Shown here one piece after another: positions 46,448 to 55,193 of a stretch of 64,000 nt of DNA. Each line of letters begins with the position of its first letter. Positions within the stretch are counted from its first letter, which is position 1. Made by a program: the position numbers and the translations under genes. The notes beneath the pieces are model-generated. The model was not told where the DNA came from, searched no databases, and saw nothing but the letters and a program-made list of their open reading frames with translations. The DNA is from Streptomyces antibioticus (lineage in GTDB: Bacteria; Actinomycetota; Actinomycetes; Streptomycetales; Streptomycetaceae), in contig NZ_CM007717.1 of assembly GCF_002019855.1 (NCBI RefSeq), positions 2,038,888 to 2,102,887 of the forward strand. Direction: 5' to 3'.

Positions 46448-47830
46448 ATGGCCTCCCCATCGAAGGCGGGCGCGGCCCTCGCCGCGCTGCGCGAGGATCT
46501 GGTCGGCGATGTGTTCGCCCCGGGGGACCCCGGCTACGACGAGGCCCGGACCGTCTTCAACGCGATGATCGACCGGCGTCCGGCGGTGATCGCGCAGTGC
46601 GTGGACGAGAACGACGTCGTCCGGGCGGTGCGGTTCGCCCGCGAGCTGGACCTGAAGATCGCGGTGCGCGGCGGCGGGCACAGCGTGGCGGGCAGCGCGC
46701 TGGGCGACGGCGCCGTGGTGATCGACCTGCGGCACATGCGCGCGGTCACTGTCGATCCCGAGGCCCGTACGGCGCGGATCGCGGGCGGCGCCACGATGAG
46801 CGACCTGGACCGCGCCTGCGAGCCGCACGCCCTCGCCACCACCGGCGGGCGCGCCTCCACCACGGGCGTGGGCGGCTTCGTCCTCGGCGGCGGCACCGGC
46901 TGGCTGGACCGCTGCCACGGGCTGGCCGTCGACAATCTGCTCGGCGTGGACCTGGTCACCGCGGACGGCCGGCGGGTGCGGGCGGACGCGGACGACGACA
47001 CGGACCTGTTCTGGGCCCTGCACGGCGGCGGCGGGAACTTCGGCGTCGCCACCTCCCTCACCCTGCGGCTGTACGAGCTGCCGGAGTTCGCCATCGCCCT
47101 GCTGCTGTACCGCCCCGAGTTCGGCCGGGAGGCCGCCCGCACCTACCGCGACGTGATCGCGGCCGCCCCCGACGAGGCGAGCGGCGCGGTGCTGTATCTG
47201 ACCGCTCCGCCCGAGGAGTTCGTCCCGCCGCACCTGGTGGGAAGCCTGGTGTGCGGGGTGCTGCTGACGTACGCCGGGTCCGAGGCGGATCTGCGCAAGG
47301 TGGCCGAACCGCTGCTGGCGCTGCCGCACGAGGGCGAGGTCGTCGGCGCGCTGCCGTACGCGGACGTGCAGTGCATGCTCGACGATCCGCCGGGGATGCG
47401 GAACTACTGGTCGGCGGAGTATCTGACCGGCGCGCCCGACGACTACGTGGAGGTGTTCTGCGCGCGGGGCGAGGACCTGCCGGTGCCGACGGGCACCCTG
47501 CACGCGCTGTTCCCGCAGGGCGGGGCGATCGCCGCCGGGCCGCACGAGTTCCCGGTGCCCTACCGGGACGCGCCGTGGGGCGTGCACCCCTTCGGGCTCT
47601 GGGAGGACCCGGCCGACGACGAGCGCTGCATCCGCTGGGTGCGGGACGTCCGGGCCGACGCGCGGCCGTGGAGCACGGGCGCGGTCTACCTCAACTTCAT
47701 CGGCGACGAGGGCGCCGACCGGGTGGTGGCCGGGGTGGGCGCCGAGAACGCCGGGCGGCTGGCGCGGGTGAAGCGGGCCTACGACCCCGACAACGTCTTC
47801 CGCTTCAACCACAACATCCGGCCCGCCTGA
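46448..47830 (+). CDS. FAD-linked oxidase, BBE/6-hydroxynicotine oxidase family
   Basis: A 460-residue flavoprotein of the PCMH/berberine-bridge class. The covalent-FAD His is in KIAVRGGGHSVAG. The pyrophosphate region is TTGVGGFVLGGGTGWLDR and ALHGGGGNFGVA, and the C-terminal BBE domain ends in AYDPDNVFRFNHNIRPA. The second covalent Cys expected in bicovalent members is not obvious. Substrate unknown. There is a good GGAAGGGGG ribosome-binding site. It diverges from the DUF5996 gene and precedes the pucR-type regulator gene by 79 bp. Confidence 0.9.
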   Translation: MASPSKAGAALAALREDLVGDVFAPGDPGYDEARTVFNAMIDRRPAVIAQCVDENDVVRAVRFARELDLKIAVRGGGHSVAGSALGDGAVVIDLRHMRAVTVDPEARTARIAGGATMSDLDRACEPHALATTGGRASTTGVGGFVLGGGTGWLDRCHGLAVDNLLGVDLVTADGRRVRADADDDTDLFWALHGGGGNFGVATSLTLRLYELPEFAIALLLYRPEFGREAARTYRDVIAAAPDEASGAVLYLTAPPEEFVPPHLVGSLVCGVLLTYAGSEADLRKVAEPLLALPHEGEVVGALPYADVQCMLDDPPGMRNYWSAEYLTGAPDDYVEVFCARGEDLPVPTGTLHALFPQGGAIAAGPHEFPVPYRDAPWGVHPFGLWEDPADDERCIRWVRDVRADARPWSTGAVYLNFIGDEGADRVVAGVGAENAGRLARVKRAYDPDNVFRFNHNIRPA

Positions 47831-47896
47831 ACGGCCGGCGCCGTGACCTCCGGGTTCGCCCCGCCCCCGGAGATGCTGCCGGAACCCGCGCGCGGG

Positions 47897-47902
47897 TAGC
47901 GT
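47897..47902 (+). promoter_or_regulatory. -10 element for leaderless regulator gene
   Basis: TAGCGT ends 7 nt before the ATG at 47910 and no ribosome-binding site is present, the usual picture for a leaderless transcript in Streptomyces. Confidence 0.5.
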
Positions 47903-47909
47903 CCGCTGC

Positions 47910-49556
47910 ATGGACAGCCGTACGGACCACCGATTCGACAGCCAGGGCGCGGGCATCACCGTGCGGCGCGCGCTGGAGCTGCCCGGGCTGCGCAGCGGGC
48001 TCCCCGAGATCCTGGCGGGCGGCGAGCGCCTGGGCCGGACCGTGCGCTGGGTGCACGCGGGCGAGGTCCCGAACATCGCCTCGCTGCTCAAGGGCGGCGA
48101 ACTGCTCCTGACCACGGGGTACGGCCTCGGCACCCGCCCGGCCGAGCAGCGGGCGTTCGTGCGCACCCTGGCCGAGCGGGGCATCGCCGCCCTGGTGATC
48201 GAGCTGGGCCCGCGCTTCACCCGGCTGCCCGCGGCGCTGGTGGAGACGGCGCGGGCGACCGGGCTGCCCCTGGTCCAGTTGCACCGCGAGGTGCCGTTCG
48301 TGGCGGTCACGGAGGAGATCCACACCGAGATCGTCAACGGCCACTACGCGCTGCTCCAGCGGGCCGAGGAGGTGCACCGGCGCTGTACGGAGGCGCTGCT
48401 CGGCGGCGGGGGCATCCCCCAGGTGCTGGGCATCCTGGCGGACTTCAGCGGCAACCCGGTGTTCCTGGAGACGACGGACGGCCAACTGCTGTACGCGGCC
48501 GGGGAGGGTCCGGAGGGGGCGGATCCGCTCCAGGTGTGGGAGGGGATGCGCGGCCCGCACAAGGACGCGCCGCCGCCCGCCGGTTCGGTGCTGGTGGACG
48601 TGCCCGGCGGTGGCCCGGGGGCGGGTTCGGTACGCGCCCGGCTCGTGCTGCTGCCCGTGCGCGCCCCGCTGGCGCCGGTGCACCGGATCGCCGCCGAGCG
48701 GGCGGCCGGGATCCTGGCCGTGGTGCTGATGCAGGCCCGCCAGGAGGAGGAGCTGGCGGCGCGCGGCCGGGGCGACTTCCTCACCGACCTCGCCGAGGGC
48801 CGGATCACTCCGGAGGACGCGCCGGCGCAGGCGCGGGTCCTCGGCTTCAAGCCGGGCTCGGGACCGCTGCTGCCGGTCGTGATGCGGATCGGCGACACGC
48901 TCTCCCCCGGCGGCGGCTGGGCGGTGCTGGCGCGGGCCGTCGCCGAGGAACTGGCGTCGGTGGGCGTGCCGGTGCTGCTCGGGGTGCGGCCGGTGGAGGG
49001 CCGGGTGCCGCTGCTGCTGGGGCTGCGCACGGAGTCGGAGCGCTCGGCGGTGGCCGACCGGGTCGCGGCGGCGCTGCGGGCCGGGGTGGAGCGGGCCGGG
49101 ATGCAGCGTCCGGGCGCCCCGCCGCCGGTGGTGGTGGTCGGGGTCGCGGGCGGCTGGGCGGCGGCCTCGGCGGGCCTGCGGCACGCGGCGGAGACGGCGA
49201 CCGCGGCCCAGGGGCTCACCGACCGGCCCTGGTACGACGCCCGGCGCCTGGACATCGACCTGCTGCTGTGGCGGCTGCGCGACCACCCCGACCTGGCGGC
49301 GTTCGTGGACCGTGCGATCGGTCCGGTCCGCGACCACGACCGGCGCTCCAAACCGCCCCTCCTGCCCACCCTGGAGACGTACTTGGCGCATGCGGGCCGC
49401 AAGGCGGAGACCGCGCGCGAGCTGCATCTCAACCGGCAGACGCTCTACAACCGCCTCGCCCGCATAGGGGAGTTGCTCGGCACCGACCTGGACGACCCGC
49501 AGACGGTCCTGGCGTTGAGCCTGGCCCTGCGCGCCCGCCGGCACGCGCAGCAGTGA
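47910..49556 (+). CDS. PucR family transcriptional regulator
   Basis: A 548-residue regulator. The N-terminal PucR domain (VRRALELPGLRSGLPEILAG then GRTVRWVHAGEVPN) covers about 1-150. A GAF-like centre follows, with the GGDEF-like linker. The C-terminal PucR helix-turn-helix is ETARELHLNRQTLYNRLARI near residue 505. Family members control purine, amine or amino-acid catabolism genes. It lies directly downstream of a flavin oxidase gene on the same strand, which may be a target or partner (inference). Confidence 0.92.
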   Translation: MDSRTDHRFDSQGAGITVRRALELPGLRSGLPEILAGGERLGRTVRWVHAGEVPNIASLLKGGELLLTTGYGLGTRPAEQRAFVRTLAERGIAALVIELGPRFTRLPAALVETARATGLPLVQLHREVPFVAVTEEIHTEIVNGHYALLQRAEEVHRRCTEALLGGGGIPQVLGILADFSGNPVFLETTDGQLLYAAGEGPEGADPLQVWEGMRGPHKDAPPPAGSVLVDVPGGGPGAGSVRARLVLLPVRAPLAPVHRIAAERAAGILAVVLMQARQEEELAARGRGDFLTDLAEGRITPEDAPAQARVLGFKPGSGPLLPVVMRIGDTLSPGGGWAVLARAVAEELASVGVPVLLGVRPVEGRVPLLLGLRTESERSAVADRVAAALRAGVERAGMQRPGAPPPVVVVGVAGGWAAASAGLRHAAETATAAQGLTDRPWYDARRLDIDLLLWRLRDHPDLAAFVDRAIGPVRDHDRRSKPPLLPTLETYLAHAGRKAETARELHLNRQTLYNRLARIGELLGTDLDDPQTVLALSLALRARRHAQQ

Positions 49557-49562
49557 GCGGGC

Positions 49563-50690
49563 TCAGATCATGGGCCGGGGCTGCGTCAACTCGTCGTAGA
49601 CGCTGAGGACCTGGGCCACGGTCTCGTCCTCGGTCGGCCAGGTCGCGGCCTGACGGCTGCCCAGGTCCCGCAGCTCCGCGCACCGTTCGGGATCGCCGAG
49701 CAGACCGGCGACGGTCTCGGCGAAGGCGTGCGGATCGTCGGCCGGCACCAACGCGGCCGCGTCGCCGACGAGTTCACGGATGCCGCCCTTCGCGACGGCG
49801 ACCAGCGGCACGCGCGCGTACAGGGCCTCCTGTGCCAGGACCGACCGGGACTCGGCGCAGCCGGGCAGCAGCGCCAGGTCGGCGGCGGCCAGCAGGGTGC
49901 CGACGTCGTCGCGCCGCCCGATCAGCCGGACGGGCAGTTCCTCCTCCTCGATCCGGCTCTGGAGCTCCGGGCGCAGCGGGCCCTCCCCCGCGACGACGAC
50001 CAGCGGCACGGGATCGAGGTCCCGCCAGACGCGGGCGGCGTCCAGCAGCAGGCCGTAGCCGCGACGGCGGTCCAGGGAGCCGACCGCCATCAGCAACGGG
50101 CGCTCGACGGCGCCGAGTTCGGCACGCACCTTGGGGTGCGGCGGCTCGCCGTCCTCGGGGCCCTCGACGGCCCGGGGCCGGGGCAGCGCCACGGCCGCGA
50201 GGCGCGCGTCCCGGGCGCCCGTACGGCGGGCCCGGTCCACCAGCTCCGACGTCGTGCCGAGCACCACGGCCGCCGCCCTCGCCACCCGGCGTTCGAGAAG
50301 CCGCAGCAGATGCGCCCGGGCGCCGTCGGCGTGCGCCCGGTTGTGCCAGGTGACGACGAGCGGGGTGGTGCGGCCGCCGAGCGCGAGGACGGCCCGGAAG
50401 GAGGCGTGCAGTCCGTGCGCGTGGACCAGGTCGGCGTGCGTGCAGGCGGCCCGCAGCGCCGCCACGGAGCCGGGGTCGCTGCTGCGGGGCACGGGCACGT
50501 GTTCGGCACCGGCGCCCGTGAAGTCGTAGGTGTGATCGGCGTCCACGGGGGCGCACACCGTCACGCGCACGCCCCGTGCGACGAGCCCGGCGGCCAGGGA
50601 GCGCACATGCGCGCTGCTGGCGGCGTTGCCGCCGCCCAGCACCTGGACGGTGCGCAGCGACGACTGGCCGTGCGGTGAGTGGCTGCTCAC
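49563..50690 (-). CDS. Glycosyltransferase family 4
   Basis: A 375-residue GT-B enzyme without a signal peptide. N-terminal VLGGGNAASSAHVRSLAAGL and VHAHGLHASFRAVLALGG segments bind the acceptor side. The C-terminal donor site has MAVGSLDRRRGYGLLLDAAR and LLPGCAESRSVLAQEALYAR (E-x7-E type). It likely transfers sugars to lipid or other cell-surface carriers. The GTG at 50690 has AGGAG about 10 nt upstream. Its convergent end lies 6 bp from the pucR-type gene stop. Confidence 0.92.
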   Translation of the reverse strand: MSSHSPHGQSSLRTVQVLGGGNAASSAHVRSLAAGLVARGVRVTVCAPVDADHTYDFTGAGAEHVPVPRSSDPGSVAALRAACTHADLVHAHGLHASFRAVLALGGRTTPLVVTWHNRAHADGARAHLLRLLERRVARAAAVVLGTTSELVDRARRTGARDARLAAVALPRPRAVEGPEDGEPPHPKVRAELGAVERPLLMAVGSLDRRRGYGLLLDAARVWRDLDPVPLVVVAGEGPLRPELQSRIEEEELPVRLIGRRDDVGTLLAAADLALLPGCAESRSVLAQEALYARVPLVAVAKGGIRELVGDAAALVPADDPHAFAETVAGLLGDPERCAELRDLGSRQAATWPTEDETVAQVLSVYDELTQPRPMI

Positions 50691-50877
50691 GTGGCCGGGG
50701 CTCCTGGTTCGGCATCGGACGGTCACGAAGGACGTGCGGTCACGAAGAAAGTACAGAAGGACGGGACGGAGGGGTGAACCGCTCGGATTCCTCCACGAAC
50801 TACGCCCAAGGATGCCAGCACGCACGGGTGTTCCGTGCCGCCGAGCGCCGCGGGGTCCGGCGACACGGCGGCACACG

Positions 50878-50893
50878 TCACTCACACGAGTGA
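50878..50893. promoter_or_regulatory. Palindrome TCACTC-N4-GAGTGA upstream of the glycosyltransferase gene
   Basis: A perfect 6+4+6 inverted repeat lies in the 265-bp gap between recN and the glycosyltransferase gene, with a separate 9-bp hairpin (50835-50843 with 50866-50874). It could be an operator or part of the recN terminator. Confidence 0.4.
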
Positions 50894-50955
50894 GAAAAGT
50901 CGGGGTTCCGTTCGATTGCCGTCCGACTGGAACCCGGATTCCGGCCTCGGCTCCG

Positions 50956-52686
50956 CTACCCGTCCGCGCGTGCCGTCGCGAGCAGCTCCTCCGCGTGCGC
51001 CCGGGCCGTCTCGGAGTCCTCCTGGCCGGCCAGCATCCGGGACAGCTCCCGGATCCGCTCCTCGCCCTCCAGGACCTTCACCCCGGACCGGGTGACCGTC
51101 CCGTCGTTCGTCTTCTCCACCAGCAACTGCCGGTCGGCGAACGCGGCGACCTGCGGCAGGTGGGTGACGACCACGACCTGCGCGCTCTTGGCGAGCTTCG
51201 CGAGCCGCCGCCCGATCTCCACCGCCGCCTTGCCGCCGACCCCGGCGTCGACCTCGTCGAAGAGATACGTCGGCACGGGGTCGGTGCCCGCGAACACCAC
51301 CTCCACGGCGAGCATCACGCGCGACAGCTCACCGCCGGACGCGCCCTTGGCGATCGGCCGGGGCGGCGCCCCCGGGTGCGGGGCGAGCAGCAGCTCGACC
51401 TCGTCGACACCCGACGGCCCGTACGCGACCGTACGGCCGCCGACCTCGACGCCCTCCGGGTCCTCGGTCTGCCGCAGGGCGAACGACACGCGCGCGTGCG
51501 GCATCGCCAGCGACGCCAGCTCGGCCGTCACGGCGGCGGCGAACCGCTCGGCGGCCTCCGTGCGGGCGTCCGTCAGCGCCTGCGCGAGCCCGCCCAGTTC
51601 GGCGCGCAGCCCGTCCCGTTCGGCGGTCAGCTCGTCGATCCGCTCGTCGTCGCCGTCGAGTTCGGTCAGGCGCGCGGCGCTCTCCTCGGCCCAGGCGAGA
51701 ACGGCGTTCACGTCCTGGCCGTACTTGCGGGTGAGCCCGGTCAGCGCGGCCCGCCGCTCCTCCACGGCCGCCAGCCGCAGCGGATCGGCGTCCAGGTCGT
51801 CGGCGTACCCCGCCAGCTCCCCGGCCACGTCACCCAGCAGGATCCCGATCTCCCCGATCCGGTCGGTGAGCGCGGCCAGCGCCGGATCGTGCGAGCGAAC
51901 GGCCTCCAGGGCCCGCTGGGCGCCCGCGACGAGCGTCGCCGCGTCGATGCCCTCCGGGTCCTCCGGGTTGCCCGCGAGCGCGGCGTGGGCGGCCGTGGCG
52001 GCCGACGACAGCGCCTCGGCGTGCCCGAGCCGCTCCGCCTCCTCCGCCAGCTCCGTGTCCTCGCCCGCGCGCGGCTCGACACCGGAGATCTCGTCGAGCC
52101 CGAAGCGCAGCAGATCGGCCTCCTGGGCCCGCTCCCGCGCCCGGGTGACGATCTCCTCCAGCTCGACGGCCACGGCCCGCAGCCGCCGGTACGCCTCGGT
52201 GTACTTGGCCAGCGGCACGGAGACCGCGTCCCCGGCATACCGGTCCAGCGCCTGCCGCTGCCGGGACAGCTTCAGCAGCCCCTGCTGGTCGGTCTGGCCG
52301 TGCACGGCGACCAGTTCGTCCGCCAGCTCGGCCAGCACGCCCACCGGCACGCTCCGCCCGCCGACGTGCGCCCGGGAGCGCCCCTCGGCGGAAACGGTAC
52401 GGCTGATCAGCAGCGCCCCGTCGTCCAGCTCGGCCCCGGCCTCCTCGGCCCGGACCGCCACCGGGGCGCCCGCGGGCACGGAGATCCGCCCCTCCACGAC
52501 CGCACGCTCGGCGCCGATCCGCACGAGCGCGGCATCGGCCCGCCCGCCCAGCAGCAGCCCGAGGCTGGTGACCACCATGGTCTTGCCCGCGCCCGTCTCA
52601 CCGGTGACGGCGGTGAAGCCGGGCGACAGTTCGACGACAGCGTCGTCGATGACTCCGAGCGACCGTATCCGCATCTCCTCCAACAC
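50956..52686 (-). CDS. recN: DNA repair protein RecN
   Basis: A 576-residue SMC-like ATPase. N-terminal Walker A is TAVTGETGAGKT near residue 33, then a long coiled coil with QTDQQGLLKLSRQRQALDRY. The C-terminal signature is KGASGGELSRVMLAVEV and Walker B YLFDEVDAGVGGKAAVEIG. It acts in double-strand break repair. The GTG at 52686 has AAGG about 8 nt upstream. The in-frame ATG at 52674 has its GGAGG too close. It follows nadK and tlyA, as in other actinobacteria. Confidence 0.96.
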   Translation of the reverse strand: MLEEMRIRSLGVIDDAVVELSPGFTAVTGETGAGKTMVVTSLGLLLGGRADAALVRIGAERAVVEGRISVPAGAPVAVRAEEAGAELDDGALLISRTVSAEGRSRAHVGGRSVPVGVLAELADELVAVHGQTDQQGLLKLSRQRQALDRYAGDAVSVPLAKYTEAYRRLRAVAVELEEIVTRARERAQEADLLRFGLDEISGVEPRAGEDTELAEEAERLGHAEALSSAATAAHAALAGNPEDPEGIDAATLVAGAQRALEAVRSHDPALAALTDRIGEIGILLGDVAGELAGYADDLDADPLRLAAVEERRAALTGLTRKYGQDVNAVLAWAEESAARLTELDGDDERIDELTAERDGLRAELGGLAQALTDARTEAAERFAAAVTAELASLAMPHARVSFALRQTEDPEGVEVGGRTVAYGPSGVDEVELLLAPHPGAPPRPIAKGASGGELSRVMLAVEVVFAGTDPVPTYLFDEVDAGVGGKAAVEIGRRLAKLAKSAQVVVVTHLPQVAAFADRQLLVEKTNDGTVTRSGVKVLEGEERIRELSRMLAGQEDSETARAHAEELLATARADG

Positions 52687-52766
52687 GGGGAAGACCTTAC
52701 GAGGTCCGACCGGAGAAGTGCGAGGCGCCCTGTCACCCGGGCGGGTGGAGGACCCCGGGGCCTGCC

Positions 52767-53672
52767 TCAGTGACGGGCCCCGCGCCAGCCCGCGACGGGC
52801 AGCGCGAACTTCGCCACCAGCCGGTCCGTGAAGGACGCGTGGTGCAGTCGCGCCAGCCGGACCGGCACCGCGCCGCGCCGCACCTCCACCCGGGCGCCCG
52901 GCGGCAGCTCGAAGGTCCGCCGCCCGTCGCACCACAGCACACCCGGCGGGATGTGCGGCAGCAGCTCCACGGCCAGCACGGAGTTCGGCGAGGTCACGAG
53001 CGGCTTGGCGAACAGCGCGTGCGCGCTGATCGGCACCATCAGCAGCGCCTCGACCTCCGGCCACACCACCGGCCCGCCGGCGGAGAACGCGTAGGCCGTG
53101 GACCCGGTGGGCGTGGACAGCACGATGCCGTCGCAGCCGAACCCGGTCACCGGACGGCCGTCGATCTCCAGCACGACCTCCAGCAGCTTCTCGGCGCCCG
53201 CCTTCTGCACGGCCGCCTCGTTCAGCGCCCAGTCGGTGTGCACGATGTCGCCGTTGCGGTGCACGACGACATCGACGGTCATCCGCTCCTCGACCTCGTA
53301 CGCCTTGGAGACCACCCGGTCGACGACCTTGTCGAGGTCGTCGCGCTCGGCCTCGGCGAGGAAGCCGACGCTGCCCAGGTTGACGCCGAGCATCGGCACC
53401 CCGGACGCGCGGGCGAACTCCGCGCCGCGCAGCAGCGTGCCGTCACCGCCCAGGACGATGAGCAGCTCGCACCCCTCCAGGCACTGCGGGGTGGCCTCGG
53501 AGACCAGCTCCACCTCGTCCGGCACATGCAGGTCGGCGGCCTCGTACTCCAGGACGCGCACCCCGATGCCCTCGCGCAGCAGCCCCTTCACCACCAGCTC
53601 CGCGCTGCGGATCGCGGCGGGCCGGCCCGTGTGGGCGAGCAGGAAAACAGTTCGAGCTCGGTTCGGTGTCAA
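52767..53672 (-). CDS. nadK: NAD kinase
   Basis: A 301-residue enzyme phosphorylating NAD to NADP. The motif is LIVLGGDGTLLRGAEFARAS, followed by GVNLGSVGFLAE and the GFGCDGIVLSTPTGSTAYA block. The TTG start at 53672 overlaps the tlyA stop (TTGA), with GGAGGGG 4 nt upstream. Length matches family members. It is the middle gene of the tlyA-nadK-recN operon. Confidence 0.96.
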   Translation of the reverse strand: MTPNRARTVFLLAHTGRPAAIRSAELVVKGLLREGIGVRVLEYEAADLHVPDEVELVSEATPQCLEGCELLIVLGGDGTLLRGAEFARASGVPMLGVNLGSVGFLAEAERDDLDKVVDRVVSKAYEVEERMTVDVVVHRNGDIVHTDWALNEAAVQKAGAEKLLEVVLEIDGRPVTGFGCDGIVLSTPTGSTAYAFSAGGPVVWPEVEALLMVPISAHALFAKPLVTSPNSVLAVELLPHIPPGVLWCDGRRTFELPPGARVEVRRGAVPVRLARLHHASFTDRLVAKFALPVAGWRGARH

Positions 53673-54484
53673 CGGGGCCCCTCCGCCACTGCGCGGTCGA
53701 CATCGGCCGGGTCCAGGGCAGGCGCCCCGGCCCGGAGCCACAGAAAGTACTCGACATTGCCCGAGGGTCCGGGCAGCGGGCTGGCGGTGACGCCCTGCAC
53801 CCCGAGCCCCAGGTCCCACGCCTTCCCGGCGACGCCGCGCACCGCCTCGGCCCGCAGCTCGGGGCTGCGCACGACGCCCCCACTGCCGAGCCGTTCCTTC
53901 CCCACCTCGAACTGCGGCTTGACCATCATGACCAGATCCGCGTCCGGCCCGGTACAGCGTGCCAGGGCCGGCAGCACCAGCCCGAGCGGGATGAAGGACA
54001 AGTCCCCCACGACAAGATCCACTGGCTTCCCATCGATCGCTTCAAGCGTCAACTCGCGTACGTTCGTACGGTCCTTGACGGTGACGCGTTCATCGCTCTG
54101 CAGAGACCAGGCGAGTTGTCCGTATCCGACGTCCACGGCGACGACGTGCGCGGCGCCCGCCCGCAGCAGCACGTCGGTGAAGCCGCCGGTGGACGCGCCG
54201 GCGTCCAGCGCGCGCCGCCCCTTCACCAGCAGCCCCTGCGGCACGAACACCTCGAGCGCCCCGGCGAGCTTGTGCCCGCCCCGGGAGACGTAGTCGGGAT
54301 CATCCGCGTCGACGGCGACGACGATCGCGGCGGCCGTCTCCACCTGGGTGGCCGGCTTGGTCGCGACGGTCTTGCCGACGGTGACCCGCCCGGCCGCGAT
54401 GAGCTGCCCGGCGTGCTCCCGCGAGCGCGCGAGCTTGCGGCGGACCAGCTCCGCGTCCAGACGGCGGCGTGCGACTCCTGCCAC
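53669..54484 (-). CDS. tlyA: rRNA 2'-O-methyltransferase TlyA
   Basis: A 271-residue enzyme with an N-terminal S4 RNA-binding domain (RLDAELVRRKLARSREHAGQ) and a Rossmann methyltransferase domain with the SAM site ALDAGASTGGFTDVLL, then VVGDLSFIPLGLVLPAL. Homologues methylate 16S/23S rRNA cytidines and are linked to capreomycin sensitivity in mycobacteria. The GTG at 54484 has AGGAG about 11 nt upstream. Confidence 0.95.
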   Translation of the reverse strand: MAGVARRRLDAELVRRKLARSREHAGQLIAAGRVTVGKTVATKPATQVETAAAIVVAVDADDPDYVSRGGHKLAGALEVFVPQGLLVKGRRALDAGASTGGFTDVLLRAGAAHVVAVDVGYGQLAWSLQSDERVTVKDRTNVRELTLEAIDGKPVDLVVGDLSFIPLGLVLPALARCTGPDADLVMMVKPQFEVGKERLGSGGVVRSPELRAEAVRGVAGKAWDLGLGVQGVTASPLPGPSGNVEYFLWLRAGAPALDPADVDRAVAEGPR

Positions 54485-54491
54485 GTTCGGT

Positions 54492-54803
54492 TCAGCTCCT
54501 GTGTTGTCCGTACGGTGCCGGGGGCGCCGGAGGTCCCGGGCGGGCGTCGAGCGCGGTGAGCGCGTCGCGCAGCCCCCGGTGTACATCCTCGTACACCTCG
54601 ACGTGCCCGTCGGTGGCGAGGTGGTCGGCGTCGGCCAGCCGGTCGAGCTGGGCGTCGACCTCGGCGTGGCCGGTGGGGGTGCGGGGGACGGCCAGCGGGG
54701 CGGGCGCGGCGGGGTCGTACTCCGGTTCCACCCGCGTGTTCTCCGCTGCGGCCGCGGGCCCGTCCACCGGCTCGGGGACGCTCTCCGGCACTGTGTCGCT
54801 CAT
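54492..54803 (-). CDS. Small conserved hypothetical protein
   Basis: A 103-residue acidic protein with Pro/Ala-rich ends and a central helix-rich block (GHAEVDAQLDRLADADHLAT, then VYEDVHRGLRDALTAL). It is commonly found before tlyA in actinobacteria. Function unknown. No ribosome-binding site is visible. TAGCGT 6 nt before the ATG suggests a leaderless transcript. It probably leads the tlyA-nadK-recN operon, since only 7 bp separate it from tlyA. Confidence 0.78.
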   Translation of the reverse strand: MSDTVPESVPEPVDGPAAAAENTRVEPEYDPAAPAPLAVPRTPTGHAEVDAQLDRLADADHLATDGHVEVYEDVHRGLRDALTALDARPGPPAPPAPYGQHRS

Positions 54804-54809
54804 GCCCAG

Positions 54810-54837
54810 ACGCTACCGCGAACCGCTGGGGTACCGT
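54810..54837. promoter_or_regulatory. Back-to-back -10 elements of two leaderless genes
   Basis: Within a 42-bp gap, TAGCGT (minus, 54815-54810) lies 6 nt before one ATG and TACCGT (plus, 54832-54837) lies 8 nt before the other. Neither gene has a ribosome-binding site. Polymerases would collide or compete, so expression may be mutually exclusive. Confidence 0.55.
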
Positions 54838-54845
54838 CGGTCGCG

Positions 54846-55193
54846 ATGGCGACGATCGAGGAGTGCCGGGCGGCGCTCGAGAAGCTCTCCGACTCCATGG
54901 GCTCCGCCGAGGGCGACGTCCGGGCGGCCGCGTCCCTGGACCGCTCGGTGAGCTGCCGGATCACCGACCTGGACGTGACCTTCGTCGGCCGGATGACGGG
55001 CGGCCGGATCGTGGTGCACGACACCCTTCAGGGCCCTCCCCGCGAGAAGGCCCAGATCAGGCTGGCGATGACCGGGGACGACCTGGTCGCCCTCGTCGAC
55101 GGCGAGCTGCACTTCGCCAAGGCGTGGGGGTCGGGCCGGGTGCGGCTGGAGGCGGGCCTGCGCGATCTGTTCCAGCTCAGGAAGCTTCTGTAG
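54846..55193 (+). CDS. SCP2 sterol-binding-domain protein
   Basis: A 115-residue protein consisting of a single SCP2-like lipid-binding domain: ITDLDVTFVGRMTGGRIVVH, then IRLAMTGDDLVALVDGELHF and AKAWGSGRVRLEAGLRDLFQ at the end. It may bind a hydrophobic ligand. It is leaderless by promoter reading and divergent from the gene before tlyA. Its 3' end overlaps the convergent siderophore ATPase gene by 17 bp. Confidence 0.88.
   Translation: MATIEECRAALEKLSDSMGSAEGDVRAAASLDRSVSCRITDLDVTFVGRMTGGRIVVHDTLQGPPREKAQIRLAMTGDDLVALVDGELHFAKAWGSGRVRLEAGLRDLFQLRKLL

Noticed and set aside
45293..48337. A 1,014-codon minus-strand frame
   Set aside because: Its upstream part is antisense to the flavin oxidase and PucR genes. 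Only the DUF5996 end matches a family.
50878..50893. BldD operator
   Set aside because: BldD sites read AGTGA-N-TCACT; here the half-sites face the other way (TCACTC...GAGTGA).
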